Shown: positions 47,533 to 57,584, counted from the stretch's first letter. The stretch: 64,000 nt of DNA from Caldithrix sp. (GCA_020722815.1 DYKB01000002.1:62001-126000), one strand, 5' to 3'. Notes: a model not told the origin generated them from the letters alone. A program made the numbers and translations.

Positions 47533-48670
47533 TCAGTATGAATACCGCCCATAACTCCTCGCCGTCTCAACCATTGCTTTCAGATTCTCAAAAGGCGTAT
47601 CCCGACCGCATTGATCACCGGTGGACAGAATAAACCTGCCATTTTCAGCCGCGGCATCGATTGCCACCTTGCTGGCCTGAATAACATCGTCAACAGTTCC
47701 ATTAAGCATCACATCCGTGGTGTGCAGATTGCCCTTCAGGATAATTTTATCGCCATAAAGCGCTTTTATCTTTGCCAGATCGCAATCGCCCATTGGTGGC
47801 ATTTCAAGCGGATCAATCATGGTCAAGTCTGTTTCTTTGGCAAATATTTTCACCAATTCTGCTTCCGGACCGCAGGAGTGGACATGCGTGGGCATTCCGA
47901 CCGCCGAGGCCAGTTCGATAACACGTTTTACGGCCGGAAAAGCCAGTTGACGAAAAATATCAACAGTTTGAAAGACCAGCGTGCCTGAACCACCGACACA
48001 GAGAAAATCCGGTTTAACCTCCATTTGCATGATCTGGTGAAATCGTTTTTCCGCTTCTTCAACCTGATTTTGTGCCCATTTTTCATGTAACTCCGGATGA
48101 TCATAATAATAATAAATATCCTCCGCATTTGCCAGCACACAACTGGAAGTCACGAAAATACCGATTAATCCCTGATCGCCCATCATTTTTTTGATTCGTT
48201 TATATCCTTCAAGACCCAGATCAACGGGGTTAACCCCTTCCAGCGGCTCATAATACCGGGGAATGGGAGGCAAATTTAATTTTTCAGGTGAAAGTCCCGT
48301 CGTTGGGGGGATCTGCCACATAATAAACATCCACTGTATTTTGCCAGTAACGCTGGTTCGCAATCACCTGGGATTTCTGAATGACGATACGCTCACTATC
48401 TTTAAACACGATAAAAGGCTGCCATTCAGCATCGGCTTTGTCTGTTTCGAAAGTCAGCGGAAAATAGCCATCCATGACAGCATCGATATCAAAGTATTTT
48501 GCACAATCAATATAAGCCTCCCAGATGGGCGGATCATTGTAAAGATATAAATCCCAGAAAGGTTTGCCCGTTAATTTTGCGGGAATCATATTCGAAAAAT
48601 CAGGAGCCACCGGTACAAAATCAGGAATTTTTCCCTGAATCAGCGTCAATAAGCGTTCGCGATTGGTCAT
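47533..48670 (-). pseudogene. Uroporphyrinogen decarboxylase-family protein, frameshifted
   Basis: Two frames join to one UroD/MtaA-like protein of about 378 residues. 48670 to about 48320: TNRERLLTLIQGKIPDFVPVAPDFSNM...; then a run of six C on the coding strand (six G at 48315-48320). Removing one C gives VADPPTTGLSPEKLNLPP and continues to 47533 in the other frame. Motifs of the second half: HVHSCGPEAELV (HxC zinc motif of corrinoid-methyltransferase-like members), ILKGNLHTTDVML, STGDQCGRDTP. Family members decarboxylate uroporphyrinogen or move methyl groups; the HxC motif points to the methyltransferase type. A sister gene lies at 49.9 kb. Confidence 0.8.
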
Positions 48671-48867
48671 GTTAAGTTGCCTTTGTTAAATTTAATGTAA
48701 CAAGTGAATAATTCTCAAATATAATCAACTTGAATTGAACGCGCAAGCTAAATTTAATTGTTACCTGAAATGAGCGTTTGGCTTTTGGCGTTCGGCCATT
48801 GGCTAAAATAAATTTGTGCGAATCAGGAAAATCAAATTTTTGTAACAGTTCACCATAATAGCGTCAT

Positions 48868-49612
48868 TAAAAACCTTATTTTCGCTTTTCCCACCTTAGT
48901 AGCCCGGACATCCCCCCACCAACAACCTTATTGCCTTATTAAAATCTGAGATGAATTCAAAAATTGCATTTAATAAGGTAATAAGGTTGTGATTTAGTGG
49001 TTTCCAGGGCTACTAAGGTTTAAGAACTGAAAATAAGGTTTAAAGACCGTTTTTTCCCCAATCCGTGATGTAAAACCAACCAATGCGATTCAAAAACAGT
49101 CTTTAAAAAACCTTATTTTCGCTTTTCCCACCTTAGTAGCCCGGACATCCCCCCACCAACAACCTTATTGCCTTATTAAAATCTGAGATGAATTCAAAAA
49201 TTGCATTTAATAAGGTAATAAGGTTGTGATTTAGTGGTTTCCAGGGCTACTAAGGTTTAAGAACTGAAAATAAGGTTTAAAGACCGTTTTTTCCCCAATC
49301 CGTGATGTAAAACCAACCAATGCGATTCAAAAACAGTCTTTAAAAAACCTTATTTTCGCTTTTCCCACCTTAGTAGCCCGGACATCCCCCCACCAACAAC
49401 CTTATTACCTTATTAAAATCTGAGATGAATTCAAAAATTGCATTTAATAAGGTAATAAAATTGTGATTTTGTGGTTATCAGGGCTACTAAGGTTTAAGAA
49501 CTGAAAATAAGGTTTAAAAGACAGTTTTTTCCCAAATCCGTAATGCAAAACTGACCAATGTGATCAAAAACGGTCGCTAAAAAACCTTATTTTCGTTTTT
49601 CCCACCTTAATA
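48868..49612. repeat. Array of 237-bp direct repeats (3 units plus a partial)
   Basis: AAACCTTATTTTCG recurs at 48871, 49108, 49345 and 49582: a constant 237-bp step. Units 1 and 2 are nearly identical, unit 3 has diverged slightly. Each unit is itself palindromic: CCTTAGTAGCCCGGA / TCCAGGGCTACTAAGG outside, ACAACCTTATT.CCTTATTAA / TTAATAAGGTAATAAGGTTGT inside. The same unit occurs in opposite orientation at 53.1-53.65 kb. Confidence 0.9.
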
Positions 49613-49659
49613 ACCAACGAACTCCTTACAGCAACAACCAATATCATTGTCATCCCAAA

Positions 49660-49765
49660 GCCCTCACCCTAACCCTCTCCTGGAGGGAGAGGGAATAGCG
49701 ACGCCATCTCCCCCCGGAAGAGGGTTGGGGTGAGGGCCAGAAAAACCGAAAACCACTTTGGCTCA
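49660..49765. repeat. GAGGG-type palindrome (family B/G core)
   Basis: CCCTCACCCTAACCCTCTCCTGGAGGG and GGAAGAGGGTTGGGGTGAGGGCC, followed by AAAAACCGAAAACCACTTTGGCT. The same flank (AAAACCTAAAAAAACTTCGGCT) follows the similar element at 63.78 kb, so the pair forms its own subfamily. Confidence 0.65.
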
Positions 49766-49884
49766 AGTATAATACAAATTTTTTAATCTATTTCTACAAA
49801 ATTATCTTGATTCTCTCCCCATATTTTCATAATCTAATAAAAATTCCAGTGGATAATGGAATCAAATTGGGAGAGAGAAGCAAA

Positions 49885-50868
49885 ATGACCAGTCGTGAAC
49901 TTGTTATCAGGACCGTTCGGTTTGAAAATCCCGAACGATTGCCATTCGATTTACCTGAGAAGTACGGAACCGATTTTGAATGGATTGAAATGGAGCCATC
50001 ACCGGACGCGCGCCCTAGATTAGGCGTAGATGAATGGGGGGCGGTTTGGCAAAATATTGGCAAAATGAATTTGGGGGAAGTGAAAGACTTTCCGCTGAAG
50101 GACTGGAAAGATTTTGATCATCTGGAGGTGCCGGATGTTCATGATCCCCGTCGCTGGGAGGGGCTGGAAGGCATTCGGGAAAAGGCCGGCGATAAATTTT
50201 TGCTGGCTTCGGGGATTTCAATTTACGAGCGCGTGCATTTTATTCGGGGATTGGAAAATACCTGGATGGATATTTATGATAATCCCGGGAAGCTTGGAGA
50301 TTTAATTGATATTCTGGTTGAAATGAATCTGGAGGCAATTGGTCGTTATGCCGATCTGGGGGCTGATGGTTACATTTTTCCGGATGATTGGGGCTTGCAA
50401 AAAAAATTGATGATAGCACCGGAAGCCTGGCGCAAAATCTGGAAGCCGCGCTATGCCCAAATTTTTAGCGCCGCCCATGAAGCCGGCCTGTTGACTTTTC
50501 TCCATAGCTGCGGTTATATTGTGGACATCCTCGATGACCTGATTGAAATTGGCCTGGATGTGGTTCACATGGATCAGCAGGAGAATATGGGACTGGATGT
50601 ACTGGGAGAACAATTTGGTGGACGGTTGACATTTTTTGCACCGGTGGATATTCAGCAAACCATGGTTCACGGCTCGCTGGATGAAATAAAAGCTTATTGT
50701 CGTCAACTGGCAAGAAAATTAGGACGTCCTGAGGGCGGATTCATCCCCCGATGGTACAGCGATCCCATTGGCGCCGGTCATCGCGAGGAGGCAATTCAGG
50801 TGATGGCGGAGGAATTTGTCTGGCTGAGTAAACATTGGCAGGAATTGTTTAATCATCCACCTGAATAA
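49885..50868 (+). CDS. Uroporphyrinogen decarboxylase-family (MtaA-like) protein
   Basis: 327 residues from ATG 49885 (MTSRELVIRTVRFENPERLP), chosen because GGAGAGAGAAG lies directly before it; the frame is open to 49807. TIM-barrel family; motif FLHSCGYIVDIL (HxCG, about 225) suggests the zinc-dependent methyltransferase-like branch. The substrate is unknown; in many environmental genomes these proteins lie near sugar-degradation genes, which agrees with the surroundings. Its stop is 20 bases inside the extended 3' end of the convergent propeller gene. It is flanked upstream by the 237-bp array. Confidence 0.85.
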   Translation: MTSRELVIRTVRFENPERLPFDLPEKYGTDFEWIEMEPSPDARPRLGVDEWGAVWQNIGKMNLGEVKDFPLKDWKDFDHLEVPDVHDPRRWEGLEGIREKAGDKFLLASGISIYERVHFIRGLENTWMDIYDNPGKLGDLIDILVEMNLEAIGRYADLGADGYIFPDDWGLQKKLMIAPEAWRKIWKPRYAQIFSAAHEAGLLTFLHSCGYIVDILDDLIEIGLDVVHMDQQENMGLDVLGEQFGGRLTFFAPVDIQQTMVHGSLDEIKAYCRQLARKLGRPEGGFIPRWYSDPIGAGHREEAIQVMAEEFVWLSKHWQELFNHPPE

Positions 50869-53071
50869 ATCCAAGATACCTCCCCATCCAGTAGGGCAGC
50901 AGCCACCAGACGCCGTCACTTTCGGTATGCCCCCCATCGCCCTGAACGGCTGCAAACGGATTGTTATCTCACCGAATAATACCGCGTTCATCCGGCGGCA
51001 ATAACCGGCTCGTCTGAATTTGCTCAAACTCAGGTGTATGAACGAGCTTTAAATCCTCACGCCAGGAGTTATCGATGCGCCAGTTAATCAAATCAAGCGG
51101 CGCATCCCGAAGATATTCGACGGCAGCATTCAAATCCGGCATTTTTCCCGTGCAAAGCGCATAACTAAAAATAAAATAGGGACTTTGATCATCTTTTACG
51201 GCATCATACAATCTTTCAATGCTTTGCTGATACACCTGTAAAATCGCCGGGTCTTTTTCATAAAGAAATAAACAGGGAAAAGCCAGCGACAACAGCTCGT
51301 CATCGATATGCGTGCGCCAGGAAGAATTGAGACTTTTCGCTTCCAGGACGTTTTGTAAATAGTGATGCTCATATCGCAGTTTTGTATATTCATCCTGATA
51401 ACGGGGATGATTCGAAACGTGATGGGCTAATTTCAAATAAGAGAGAATTTCCACCGAATTAATCCCGCGTTCCGTTGCCCAATTGGGGTCATCATTCAGT
51501 TTTTCAGGTGACCAGACGCCCCATCGTGTTTGGCGACCATCAATATCCTTTAAAACATAGCCGCCATCGATGATATAATCCACAATTTTGCAGACATGGT
51601 TCCGAACCGTGATTTTTTCCAGTGAATCGGCGACCAGATCGTAATAAAAGAGATAGCCAGCCATGTGACCGGTGATTTCATCGCTGCTGGTGTCCCCTTT
51701 CCAGCGCCATTTCCCATCTTTGGAGAGCCGCCAGCGATTTTCCATGCGCTTTTCCCGGGGATCCTGAATCCGGCGATAAGCCCACTCAGCATCAGCAATC
51801 TTTTCATTGGGATCAGCCATGTTTTTCCACGTGACCGGAATAACGGTTCGGGCCACAAATCCAGGCGTTTCGGTAACAGTTTGCAAAAAATGGAGGGCAG
51901 CAAAGGCTTTCCGGGCATTCTCTTTCGCCTGGGCGGATTTGGACGCGGCATAACGAAAAGATTCCATGGCCAGATACCTGCTCGTATACTGTCCATCATT
52001 GTCATCATCGCGTGGCGGCCAGCTTGAAGTATCGCCGGGGGTTTGCAGCAGGCACTTTTCCACCAGATAAGGCGGACGAACGTGCCGGTTCCGGCAAATT
52101 CGTAAATAATGATTAGCCTTTTGCGCCAGCGTCATAGGCTTTTGCAAAATGGCACTTACCCCTTTTGCTGTCGCAATCCAGGCGGTTCCGCTCCGATCAA
52201 AGGCAATATCCCGGACATTATCCTCCATGAGCCAGCGCTGACTGTGGCGAAGGGACCAGGTTATGCCGTCAAAGCGCACCAGCCCTTTTGGCGTCCCAAT
52301 CCACATCCGGCCATCATGACCGCGATTCAGACACTGAATGAAAATCGTTGGCAGGCCATTTTCAGGCGTAAAATATGTTTTAATTTTTTGATTTTGATAA
52401 ACCGAGATGCCGCCAAGACCGCCGATCCACAGCTTTTGTTGATTATCATAAGCCAGCGCCCGCACATCCGCGCTGAGTACATCGGGTGGATGGCAAAATA
52501 ATTGAACCGAATCCGCCATTTGATAATACAATCCCATCCCCGTGGCAATCCAGAAATTCCCTGCTGAGTCCATTAGAACATCTTTAATCGATGCGGCACA
52601 TTTTAATGCATGGAATTCCCAATTTTTGCCCGATAAAATCCAGTAACCATCCGGCCCAAAAGCCGCGGCATGGGATTTATGAATAGAAATTTTCGCAATA
52701 GGGAGCGCGATATTTTCTGTTTTTTCAATTTTATCCGACGCATAGTGATAAAGTCCGTTCCACGCGCCTATCCAGACTGTATTATTCGCATCAACGGCAA
52801 TATCAAAGGCCGGACCAATTTGATTAACAGGCAATTTTTGACTCCAGACCTTCGTATGTTGGGTTAAAAGAAATGCCCCCGCCCGGCTGGCCGCCCAGAT
52901 TCTCTGCGTACTATCCACGGCAATTGCCAAAATATCATTTTCAGCCGGCGATTTCCCAACCGGGTATGGCTGGTGGTATTCCTGTTGGAAAGGGAGGTCG
53001 TTGGCAATTTGACCATAAATATGACTCAGAATTATCATTGCGAAGCAAAAAAGTAAGCTGAGATATTTCAT
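50849..53071 (-). pseudogene. Exported propeller / alpha-toroid protein with an in-frame TGA
   Basis: From ATG 53071 (MKYLSLLFCFAMIILSHIYG, AAGGAG upstream) 700 residues run to TGA at 50971-50969. The same frame then goes on for 39 more codons with coding character (DNNPFAAVQGDGG, WWLLPYWMGRYLGF) to TAA at 50851-50849. The TGA stands where a Trp (IIR-W-DNNPF) is plausible. Domains: signal peptide 1-20; two-component-regulator-type propeller blades about 30-325 (WIGAWNGLYHY, WIGGLGGISVYQNQ); a helical part about 340-740 resembling six-hairpin glycosidases. As read, the last 40 residues are missing. Function unknown; a glycan-handling periplasmic protein is likely. Confidence 0.75.
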
Positions 53072-53109
53072 GATGGGCTCCTTTGTGTGTTTTGGAAGCA
53101 TTAAATTGG

Positions 53110-53655
53110 GCAATCAGGTTGTTGTTATAAGGTTACACGGGCTACTGAGGTGGAAAATGCGAAAATAAGGTTTTCTAAAAATATTTTTAATCACAAACTG
53201 CTCTTTTAACCTCGGTTGCTCTGGTATATTCCTGTTTTTAAACCTTATTTTATGTTTTTAAACCTGAGTAGCCATGGAAACCACTAAATCACAACCTTAT
53301 TACCTTATTAAATGCGATATTTGATGATATCGCCAGATTTTAATAAGGTAATAAGGTTGTTGCTGGGGGGATATCCGGGCTACTGAGGTGGGAAATGCGA
53401 AAATAAGGTTTTTTAGCGACCGTTTTTGATCGCATTGGTCGGTTTTGCATCATGGATTTGGGAAAAAATTGTTTTTAAACCTTATTTTATGTTTTTAAAC
53501 CTGAGTAGCCATGGAAACCACTAAATCACAACCTTATTACCTTATTAAATGCGATATTTGATGATATCGCCAGATTTTAATAAGGTAATAAGGTTGTTGC
53601 TGGGGGGATATCCGGGCTACTGAGGTGGGAAATGCAAAAATAAGGTTTTTTTTAA
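53110..53655. repeat. Second array of the 237-bp repeat, inverted
   Basis: AAACCTTATTTTATG at 53240 and 53477 again shows a 237-bp step. Units hold CACAACCTTATTACCTTATTAAA and TTTTAATAAGGTAATAAGGTTGT, then TCCGGGCTACTGAGG. They are the reverse complement of the units at 48.9-49.6 kb. The two arrays face each other across 3.5 kb. Confidence 0.9.
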
Positions 53656-53669
53656 AACAGTTTTACGAC

Positions 53670-53768
53670 TCGGATTAGCTGGTTCAGAGTTCACAGTTCC
53701 CGGTTAGCCTCTTCTCGTTTTATTGCTTCTTAACCCTGAACCGGGAACGATTGAACCTTGAATCGGTG
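53670..53768. repeat. Family D-like inverted repeat
   Basis: GGTTCAGAGTTCACAGTTCCCGGTT on one side and AACCCTGAACCGGGAACGATTGAACC on the other. Lies between the inverted array and the 3' end of serS. Confidence 0.6.
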
Positions 53769-53858
53769 TAGTGACTTAATTTTAATGTATAATCCCCATA
53801 CCAAATTGTTATCTTTGTGTCTTGGAGCCTTTGTGGCAAGATTAATGAATAATCCCGG

Positions 53859-55142
53859 TCAAATGCGTTTTTTAATCACCTCAAACCCGAGATATGGCAC
53901 CAGATTTTTGGGAATTTTAACTGAGCCATCTTTTTGCTGATGGCATTCGAGGAGGGCAATCAGCGCACGGGAAATTGCCACGGCGGTGCCATTGAGCATG
54001 TGGACATACTCTTTCTTTTTTCCGTCCCGGCTGCGATAGCGAATCTCCAGCCGACGCGATTGATAATCGGTGCAATTCGACGTGCTGGTGACTTCACCCC
54101 ATTTATTTTCTACTTCACGTCCCGGCATCCAGGCTTCCAGATCGTATTTGCGGTAGGCGGGGCCTCCCAGATCGCCCGTGCAGATATCGACGACACGGAA
54201 GGGAATTTCCAGTCCTTTGAAGATTTTTTCCTCAATGGAGACCAGTTGTTCATGCATCTGATCGGATTGTTCCGGCAAAGTATAGGCAAACATTTCCACT
54301 TTCGTGAATTGATGCACCCGATACAAACCTTTGGAAACCTTGCCATGTGCGCCGGCTTCAGTTCGAAAACAGTGCGAAATGCCGGCTAATTTAAGCGGCA
54401 GATCGACTTCATCCAGCAAGGTATTGGCATAAAGTCCACCGAGGGTGATTTCGGCGGTTCCGACGAGGCATAAATTGGCGTTTTCCACCGAATAGACCTG
54501 TGTTTCCTCGCCGCGGGGATTAAATCCGATACCCGCCAGCACTTCCGGTTTGGCGAGATCAGGGGTAATAAATGGCTTGAATCCTTCCTGGAGCAGAATA
54601 TCCAGCGCATACCGAATCAGACCTAATTCCAGCAGCACGGCTTCATTTTTCAGATAGTAAAAAGCCCGGCCGGCTACCTTTGCGCCGCTCTCAAAATCAA
54701 TTAAATCCAAATCGTGACCCAATTGCACATGATCTTTAGGCGTGAAATCGAAATGAATCGGCTCGCCAAATTGTCGAATCGGCTTGTTCTCTTCTTCGGT
54801 CGCCCCATGTGGCGAATCCGGATGAGTCATATTGGGAATTTTGCTGGCTTCTTCATTGAGTTGAACCAGCAAACTATCCAGCGCGGCTGATTTTTCCTTT
54901 TCCTGCTGTTTTAATTCTGCACCGGTTTGAATCAATGGCTGCCGTTCTGCCTGGGTTTTGCATTCTTTTATCTTACGGGCATTTTCATTCTGCAACCGTC
55001 GCAATTCATCCACTTCCGCAATGAGCTGCATCCGACGATCAATTAGTTCAACGACTTTTGCGATATCTACCTTGACATTTCGAATGCGTGCATTTTCAAC
55101 TATCTTTTCCCGGTTTTCTTTAATGAATTTAAAATCGAGCAT
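53859..55142 (-). CDS. serS: Seryl-tRNA synthetase
   Basis: 427 residues from ATG 55142 (MLDFKFIKENREKIVENARIRN), with AAAGGG seven bases upstream; ATG 55148 would add two residues but sits too close to that site. N-terminal coiled coil about 30-100 that grips the long tRNA arm; class II motif 2 around HCFRTEAGAHGKVSKGLYRVHQF (about 255-280) and motif 3 near SRALIALLECHQQKDGSV (about 395). Attaches serine to tRNA-Ser (and tRNA-Sec). Complete and intact. Confidence 0.97.
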   Translation of the reverse strand: MLDFKFIKENREKIVENARIRNVKVDIAKVVELIDRRMQLIAEVDELRRLQNENARKIKECKTQAERQPLIQTGAELKQQEKEKSAALDSLLVQLNEEASKIPNMTHPDSPHGATEEENKPIRQFGEPIHFDFTPKDHVQLGHDLDLIDFESGAKVAGRAFYYLKNEAVLLELGLIRYALDILLQEGFKPFITPDLAKPEVLAGIGFNPRGEETQVYSVENANLCLVGTAEITLGGLYANTLLDEVDLPLKLAGISHCFRTEAGAHGKVSKGLYRVHQFTKVEMFAYTLPEQSDQMHEQLVSIEEKIFKGLEIPFRVVDICTGDLGGPAYRKYDLEAWMPGREVENKWGEVTSTSNCTDYQSRRLEIRYRSRDGKKKEYVHMLNGTAVAISRALIALLECHQQKDGSVKIPKNLVPYLGFEVIKKRI

Positions 55143-55244
55143 TTTCATTCCCTTTATAAAAATCGCATTGATGCTTTTTGAAAGAAAGCTGAAGTTACGA
55201 AAAAATAGGCTTTAACGCAAGTAAAATTATTGAGAAATTGGGGA

Positions 55245-55335
55245 AGGGTGTGATACGTGCTGCGGAAAACGTAATGCGTAAAACGTGATTCGTGATTTTT
55301 CCGTATACTACGCATCACGGATTATGCATTAAGCG
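55245..55335. repeat. Family E repeat, copy 3
   Basis: GTGATACGTGCTGCGG, ACGTAATGCGTAAAACGTGATTCGTGAT and the mirror TACGCATCACGGATTATGCATT. Lies upstream of serS and before the family C copy. Confidence 0.6.
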
Positions 55336-55438
55336 CTTTACCATCAGTGTCATTTTGATACATAGCAAACATTTGTTAATCCATCGCCGTTTTTAAGTTT
55401 ATTTCCTTGTATTTTTAGATTCATTTTAGTATATTTTC

Positions 55439-55590
55439 GTGTCCGCTCAATAAATGAGGGTAATGCTACATCCTGTCATGGCGAGGAGCGCTTTTGGCGA
55501 CGAAGCAATCCCCTTACAGTGCCGCAGGAGATTGCTTCGGCAAAAAGCGCCTCGCAATGACAGGTCTTTTCACCCTCAATTAATGATGGG
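55439..55590. repeat. Family C palindromic repeat, copy 5
   Basis: Interior arms CTGTCATGGCGAGGAGCG and CGCCTCGCAATGACAGG as in copies 1-3, but the ends differ (GTCCGCTCAATAAATGAGGGTAA / CACCCTCAATTAATGATGGG), so it may be a relative that lost or swapped its ends. Confidence 0.7.
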
Positions 55591-55657
55591 ATACATATTT
55601 TCTATCGATAAAATGTAATGCTCTTTTCTGAAAGATTCTACGGAGGATTATCAATAC

Positions 55658-56605
55658 ATGATTATTAATTTCAAAAAGAATCTATTCATTTATATCCTGA
55701 TATTTTTCACTTTGATCAACTGGATATCCTGTGAAAAAAATACGAACGGAAAATTGTCGGTTTTTGTGAGCATTTTACCCCAAAAATATTTTGTGGAACG
55801 AATTGGGGGCGATCGGGTGGATGTTTCGGTGCTGGTCGGTCCTGGTCAGAATCCACATGCGTATGAACCTTTACCGCAGCAGATGTTGGCGCTCTCATCT
55901 GCCCAAATCTATTTTCGAATCGGCGTATCATTTGAGGATAGCTGGATTCACCGCATCGAAGCTAATAATCCTAAATTGAAAATTGTTGATACCCGACTGG
56001 GAATTCAATTGGTACCGCTTGATTCTTTTGAGGATATTACTCTACCGTCAGATACCGCAGAAGCGCATCATGAAGTGGATGAATCACCTCAACATACTGA
56101 ACATGAGGGACTGGATCCCCATATCTGGTTAAGTCCCGATCTCGTTAAGATTCAGGCGGAAACGATTTGTGAAACGTTGTGTCAATTCGATTCTGGGAAT
56201 GCACCTTTTTATCAGGAAAATCTCCGCCAATTTTGTCAGGAACTGGATGCGCTTAGTCAGGAGATTCAGCAGGTATTTATCAATATGCCATCAAAAAAAA
56301 TACTGGTTTTTCATCCCGCCTGGGGCTATTTTTCCCGTCAGTTTGGACTGCGACAAATTCCCATTGAGATTGAAGGCAAATCACCCGGTCCAAAACAATT
56401 AGCAGCTATCATTGATTTTGCGCGAAAAGAACGAATTTCGATTATTTTTGTTCAATCACAAATGAGTACACATAGTGCCATGGCGATTGCAAATGAACTG
56501 GATGCACAGGTGGTAACGATTGACCCGCTGGGGGAAGATTATATGACAAATTTAAAGCAAATTGCCACCACCATTGCTAAAAATGTTCAATCAACTGGAA
56601 ATTAA
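55658..56605 (+). CDS. znuA: Zinc/manganese ABC importer, substrate-binding lipoprotein
   Basis: 315 residues. Lipobox NWIS-C26. Cluster 9 binding-protein fold: SILPQKYFVERIGG, VLVGPGQNPHAYEP (first His ligand, about 71), a His/acid-rich loop (AHHEVDESPQHTEHEG, about 148-163), LDPHIWLSPD (second His), VFHPAWGYFSRQFGL (third His) and a late Asp (IDPLGEDYM). The His-rich loop is typical of zinc rather than manganese proteins. GGAGG precedes the ATG. First gene of the importer; the ATPase follows after three bases. Confidence 0.92.
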   Translation: MIINFKKNLFIYILIFFTLINWISCEKNTNGKLSVFVSILPQKYFVERIGGDRVDVSVLVGPGQNPHAYEPLPQQMLALSSAQIYFRIGVSFEDSWIHRIEANNPKLKIVDTRLGIQLVPLDSFEDITLPSDTAEAHHEVDESPQHTEHEGLDPHIWLSPDLVKIQAETICETLCQFDSGNAPFYQENLRQFCQELDALSQEIQQVFINMPSKKILVFHPAWGYFSRQFGLRQIPIEIEGKSPGPKQLAAIIDFARKERISIIFVQSQMSTHSAMAIANELDAQVVTIDPLGEDYMTNLKQIATTIAKNVQSTGN

Positions 56606-56608
56606 TTT

Positions 56609-57343
56609 ATGCGGTCGGTTATTCGAATTGAGAATGTAAATTTTGCTTATGACAATCAATTGATTTTAGAAAATATCAATTTTGAGATTTATGAAAATGA
56701 TTTTGTCGGCGTGATAGGCCCTAATGGTGGTGGAAAAACCACGCTTTTACGACTCATCCTTGGCTTTTTAAAACCTTTAACCGGGAACATCGAGATTTTT
56801 AATAAAGCGCCTGAAAAAATTCGACGGCGAATTGGTTATGTCCCGCAATATAGTGAAATTGATAAGCATTTTCCGATAACTGTTCGGGACATTGTGGCGC
56901 TGGGAAGCCTGCCATCGGGTTCCTATTTTCCATGGTTTAAACAGGAAGCCCTTCAACGGGCCGCGCAGGCCATGGAATTTGTTAAAATTGGAAATTTAGC
57001 GCGAAAAACATTTGGGGAATTATCCGGTGGCCAGCGACAACGGTGTCTCATCGCCCGGGCGTTGGCAGCCCAACCTGAGATTTTGCTCCTCGATGAACCC
57101 ACGGCCAGTGTGGATATGTCCGTGGAGGAAGACATTTTCGAACTTTTAAAGACTTTAAATGAAAAAATGACCATTGTTCTGGTTTCGCATGATCTGGGAT
57201 TTATTTCCTCATACGTGAAACGCGTCGCGTGCGTGAATCGGCACCTGGCCTGTCATCCCATCGAGAAAATCAGCCGGGAAATGGTGCTGGAGGAAGCCTA
57301 TCATGGTAATATAGCAATGATTCGGCATGAATGTAAACTATAG
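56609..57343 (+). CDS. znuC: Zinc/manganese ABC importer, ATPase
   Basis: 244 residues. Walker A GPNGGGKTT at 37-45, LSGGQRQR at about 139-146, Walker B ILLLDEP at about 158-165, VSHDLGF with the switch His. Starts three bases after the binding-protein stop, so it is co-translated. Length and the GPNGGGKTT form are as in ZnuC/MntB proteins. The permease gene, expected next, is pushed 240 bases away by a repeat. Confidence 0.93.
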   Translation: MRSVIRIENVNFAYDNQLILENINFEIYENDFVGVIGPNGGGKTTLLRLILGFLKPLTGNIEIFNKAPEKIRRRIGYVPQYSEIDKHFPITVRDIVALGSLPSGSYFPWFKQEALQRAAQAMEFVKIGNLARKTFGELSGGQRQRCLIARALAAQPEILLLDEPTASVDMSVEEDIFELLKTLNEKMTIVLVSHDLGFISSYVKRVACVNRHLACHPIEKISREMVLEEAYHGNIAMIRHECKL

Positions 57344-57396
57344 GAGCATAATAATTGTTAATTCTCAATTAATAACTTTAAATTAACCATTTATCA

Positions 57397-57556
57397 GCTA
57401 CCGTATACGTTTTGATTTCGCCAGACCTGACCCCTCACCCTAACCCTCTCCCCCGGGGGGAGAGCGAATGGCTACACTATCTCCCTTTGGGAGAGGGTTG
57501 GGGTGAGGGTCACAAGTGACATTTAAAAAGATTTATAAAAAAATGTACGGTAGTGA
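57397..57556. repeat. Family B palindromic repeat, copy 6, inside the metal-importer operon
   Basis: GCTACCGTATACGTTTTGATTTCGCC on the left and AAAAAATGTACGGTAGTGAAA on the right around CCCTCACCCTAACCCTCTCCC. It separates the ATPase and permease genes and ends 29 bases before the chosen permease start. Confidence 0.85.
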
Positions 57557-57584
57557 AATTAACCATTTAAAACTATCTAAATCA

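Noticed and set aside
48868-49612. Replication origin or plasmid iterons made of AAGGTAATAAGG words.
   Set aside because: No dnaA, repA or partition gene nearby, and the same unit recurs elsewhere in inverted form. It is better described as a repeat family; protein binding stays only a possibility.
22016-50971. TGA read as tryptophan (recoded genome).
   Set aside because: Several intact operon genes end naturally at TGA with proper overlaps (959, 2928, 5691, 7056), and the third internal stop is TAG. Nonsense mutation or error is simpler.
55593-55616. Zur-like operator (ACATATTTT...AAAATGT) before the zinc importer.
   Set aside because: The inverted arms match only over 4-7 bases and the spacing is unlike a typical Zur box; too weak to annotate.
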